From assembly GCF_014235875.1 (NCBI RefSeq), contig NZ_JACJUK010000002.1, positions 496,001-560,000 of the forward strand: DNA of 64,000 nucleotides, in the 5' to 3' direction. A model generated the notes under the pieces. The model saw nothing but the letters and a program-made list of their open reading frames with translations, was not told the origin of the DNA and searched no databases. Positions 62,867-64,000 of this stretch are shown here, one piece after another (position 1 is the stretch's first letter; every line of letters begins with the position of its first letter). The translations under genes and the position numbers were made by a program. Origin of the DNA: Croceivirga lutea (lineage in GTDB: Bacteria; Bacteroidota; Bacteroidia; Flavobacteriales; Flavobacteriaceae).

Positions 62867-64000
62867 ATGAAAATCATCTCATTTAAAAATGTGTTGCTCG
62901 CCGGTTCTTCAGCCATTCTATTTGGTTGCGGCGCTACCAATTTAGTTTCAACCCCTGTTGAAAATATAGATACCGTTCCTTTAAAAGTTGCCGAATTAAC
63001 TGAATACGAAAAAAAGAACTGGGGGCATTTAGACCTGATAAAAGACACTATTCCAGGTATGAGTGTTGACAAGGCTTACAATGAAATTATCAAAAACAAA
63101 AAAGGAAAAACAGTAATAGTAGCGGTACTAGACGCAGGAGTTGACCTTGACCATGAAGATTTAGATGATGTGCTTTGGGTGAATAAAGATGAAATTGCTG
63201 GTAACGGAATTGACGATGATAACAACGGCTATGTTGACGATATTCACGGCTACAACTTTTTAGGCGAATCTTACAATGAACAATTAGAGTATGCCCGTAT
63301 TCTAAGATTACAACTAGGTGATGCTACTATGCAAGCAAATGCTAAAGCTGAACTAGAAAAAGAATACAACGAATCTTTAGCAAACAAACAACAATATGAG
63401 CAAATCTACCAAGTGGTTAGTAATGCCCATGAAGCAGTTTCTAAGCATTTGGGTAAAGTAGATTATACCAAAACAGAATTAGCTGCTTTGGAAGCCAAAA
63501 CAGAAGAAATGCAGCAAAATAAATCTGTATTAACGCAAATGTTTCAATACTCAGATAACATGAATACGTTTGTTGATGAAATTAAAGATGGTGTTGCCTA
63601 CTTTACAGAAAAATTAAATTACAACTTAAACATTGATTTTAATGGTAGAGAAGTTGTTGGCGATAATCCTTACGATATTAATGACACTCAGTACGGTAAC
63701 GGAAATCCAGATGCTCGGTTAGAAGATGAAAGTCATGGTACCCACGTTGCTGGCATTATAGCCGCAGAACGCAATAATGGTAAAGGCGTAAATGGCGTTG
63801 CCAATAACGTTCAAATTATGTCTATTAGAGCAGTGCCAAATGGTGATGAATACGATAAAGATATTGCACTTGGTATACGTTATGCCGTTGATAATGGCGC
63901 AAAAATTATCAATTGTAGTTTTGGAAAATCTTTTTCTCCTTACGCTGAATGGGTTTGGGATGCTATAAAATACGCAGCTTCTAAAGATGTATTAATTGTT
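62867..64000 (+). CDS. Subtilisin-like (S8) serine protease lipoprotein, partial
   Basis: The first 378 codons; the gene runs off the window. Lipobox LFGC (Cys21) predicts a lipoprotein. Catalytic Asp89 (VAVLDAGVDLDHEDL) and His290 (SHGTHVAGII) are visible; the catalytic Ser lies beyond the edge. About 200 residues separate Asp and His, much more than the usual 30-60, with a charged, helix-rich segment (about residues 140-240). Acts on extracytoplasmic peptides. Confidence 0.88.
   Translation, partial: MKIISFKNVLLAGSSAILFGCGATNLVSTPVENIDTVPLKVAELTEYEKKNWGHLDLIKDTIPGMSVDKAYNEIIKNKKGKTVIVAVLDAGVDLDHEDLDDVLWVNKDEIAGNGIDDDNNGYVDDIHGYNFLGESYNEQLEYARILRLQLGDATMQANAKAELEKEYNESLANKQQYEQIYQVVSNAHEAVSKHLGKVDYTKTELAALEAKTEEMQQNKSVLTQMFQYSDNMNTFVDEIKDGVAYFTEKLNYNLNIDFNGREVVGDNPYDINDTQYGNGNPDARLEDESHGTHVAGIIAAERNNGKGVNGVANNVQIMSIRAVPNGDEYDKDIALGIRYAVDNGAKIINCSFGKSFSPYAEWVWDAIKYAASKDVLIV

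Overview
The window looks like chromosomal DNA of a marine-type member of the Bacteroidota, most likely Flavobacteriaceae. The evidence is low GC, genes almost without Shine-Dalgarno sequences, several promoters of the Bacteroidota type (TTTG or TTG, about 19 nt, then TAnnTTTG), a TonB-dependent receptor with a CarboxypepD_reg-like N-terminus, an OmpA protein with thrombospondin type 3 repeats, a lipoprotein prolyl oligopeptidase, and Bacteroidota-typical gene orders (accB-accC with fabH, rpmF and DUF177; rbfA beside a LolC/E-like permease). Most of it is ordinary core genome. No phage, insertion sequence, CRISPR array, rRNA operon or replication origin was seen. Layout: 1-2.9 kb holds a PfkB sugar kinase and a long PurF-like amidotransferase. 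2.95-3.43 kb holds three near-identical tandem units, each with a -7 box, a 39-40 nt conserved body and its own terminator; these are probably small RNA genes. 3.5-12.8 kb carries Mn/Fe superoxide dismutase, an AddA-like helicase-nuclease, kbl, an abundant-type OmpA and an AddB-like nuclease. 12.8-16.7 kb is the most accessory-looking part: an SDR enzyme, a small unknown secreted protein, about 770 bp without genes, then a tight operon of a divergent ribosomal protein bS21, a NYN/LOTUS RNase-like protein and an RpoD-like sigma factor, ending at tRNA-Ala. 16.8-35 kb is housekeeping and transport (Usp, GNAT, MATE, enoyl-CoA hydratase family, LpxH, recJ operon, OsmC, rsmI, tdk-alr, mscL, asd, prolyl oligopeptidase, ABC ATPase with ArfB). 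35-42.7 kb is a minus-strand run from pdxA through DUF177, rpmF, fabH, accB and accC, then an FAD oxidoreductase and a GreA-like protein; ribE diverges from pdxA. 42.7-50.5 kb holds a very large secreted DUF3857/transglutaminase-like protein, a NagX-like acyltransferase coupled to a sodium-solute symporter, and a TauE exporter. 50.6-64 kb has a periplasmic carbonic anhydrase, a CAT-anticodon tRNA, methylmalonyl-CoA epimerase, rbfA, an FtsX-type permease, a Dus enzyme, a TonB receptor, lepA, a lipoprotein, a cation antiporter, an MBL hydrolase and the start of a subtilisin-like lipoprotein protease. The two most interesting items are the tandem small-RNA trio at 2.95-3.43 kb and the bS21 paralog / NYN-LOTUS / sigma-70 paralog operon at 14.79-16.59 kb, which pairs an alternative ribosomal protein with an alternative transcription factor. 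Smaller regulatory oddities are several predicted leaderless mRNAs, three genes whose start codon sits 9-13 nt after an intrinsic terminator hairpin, and overlapping face-to-face promoters between pdxA and ribE.
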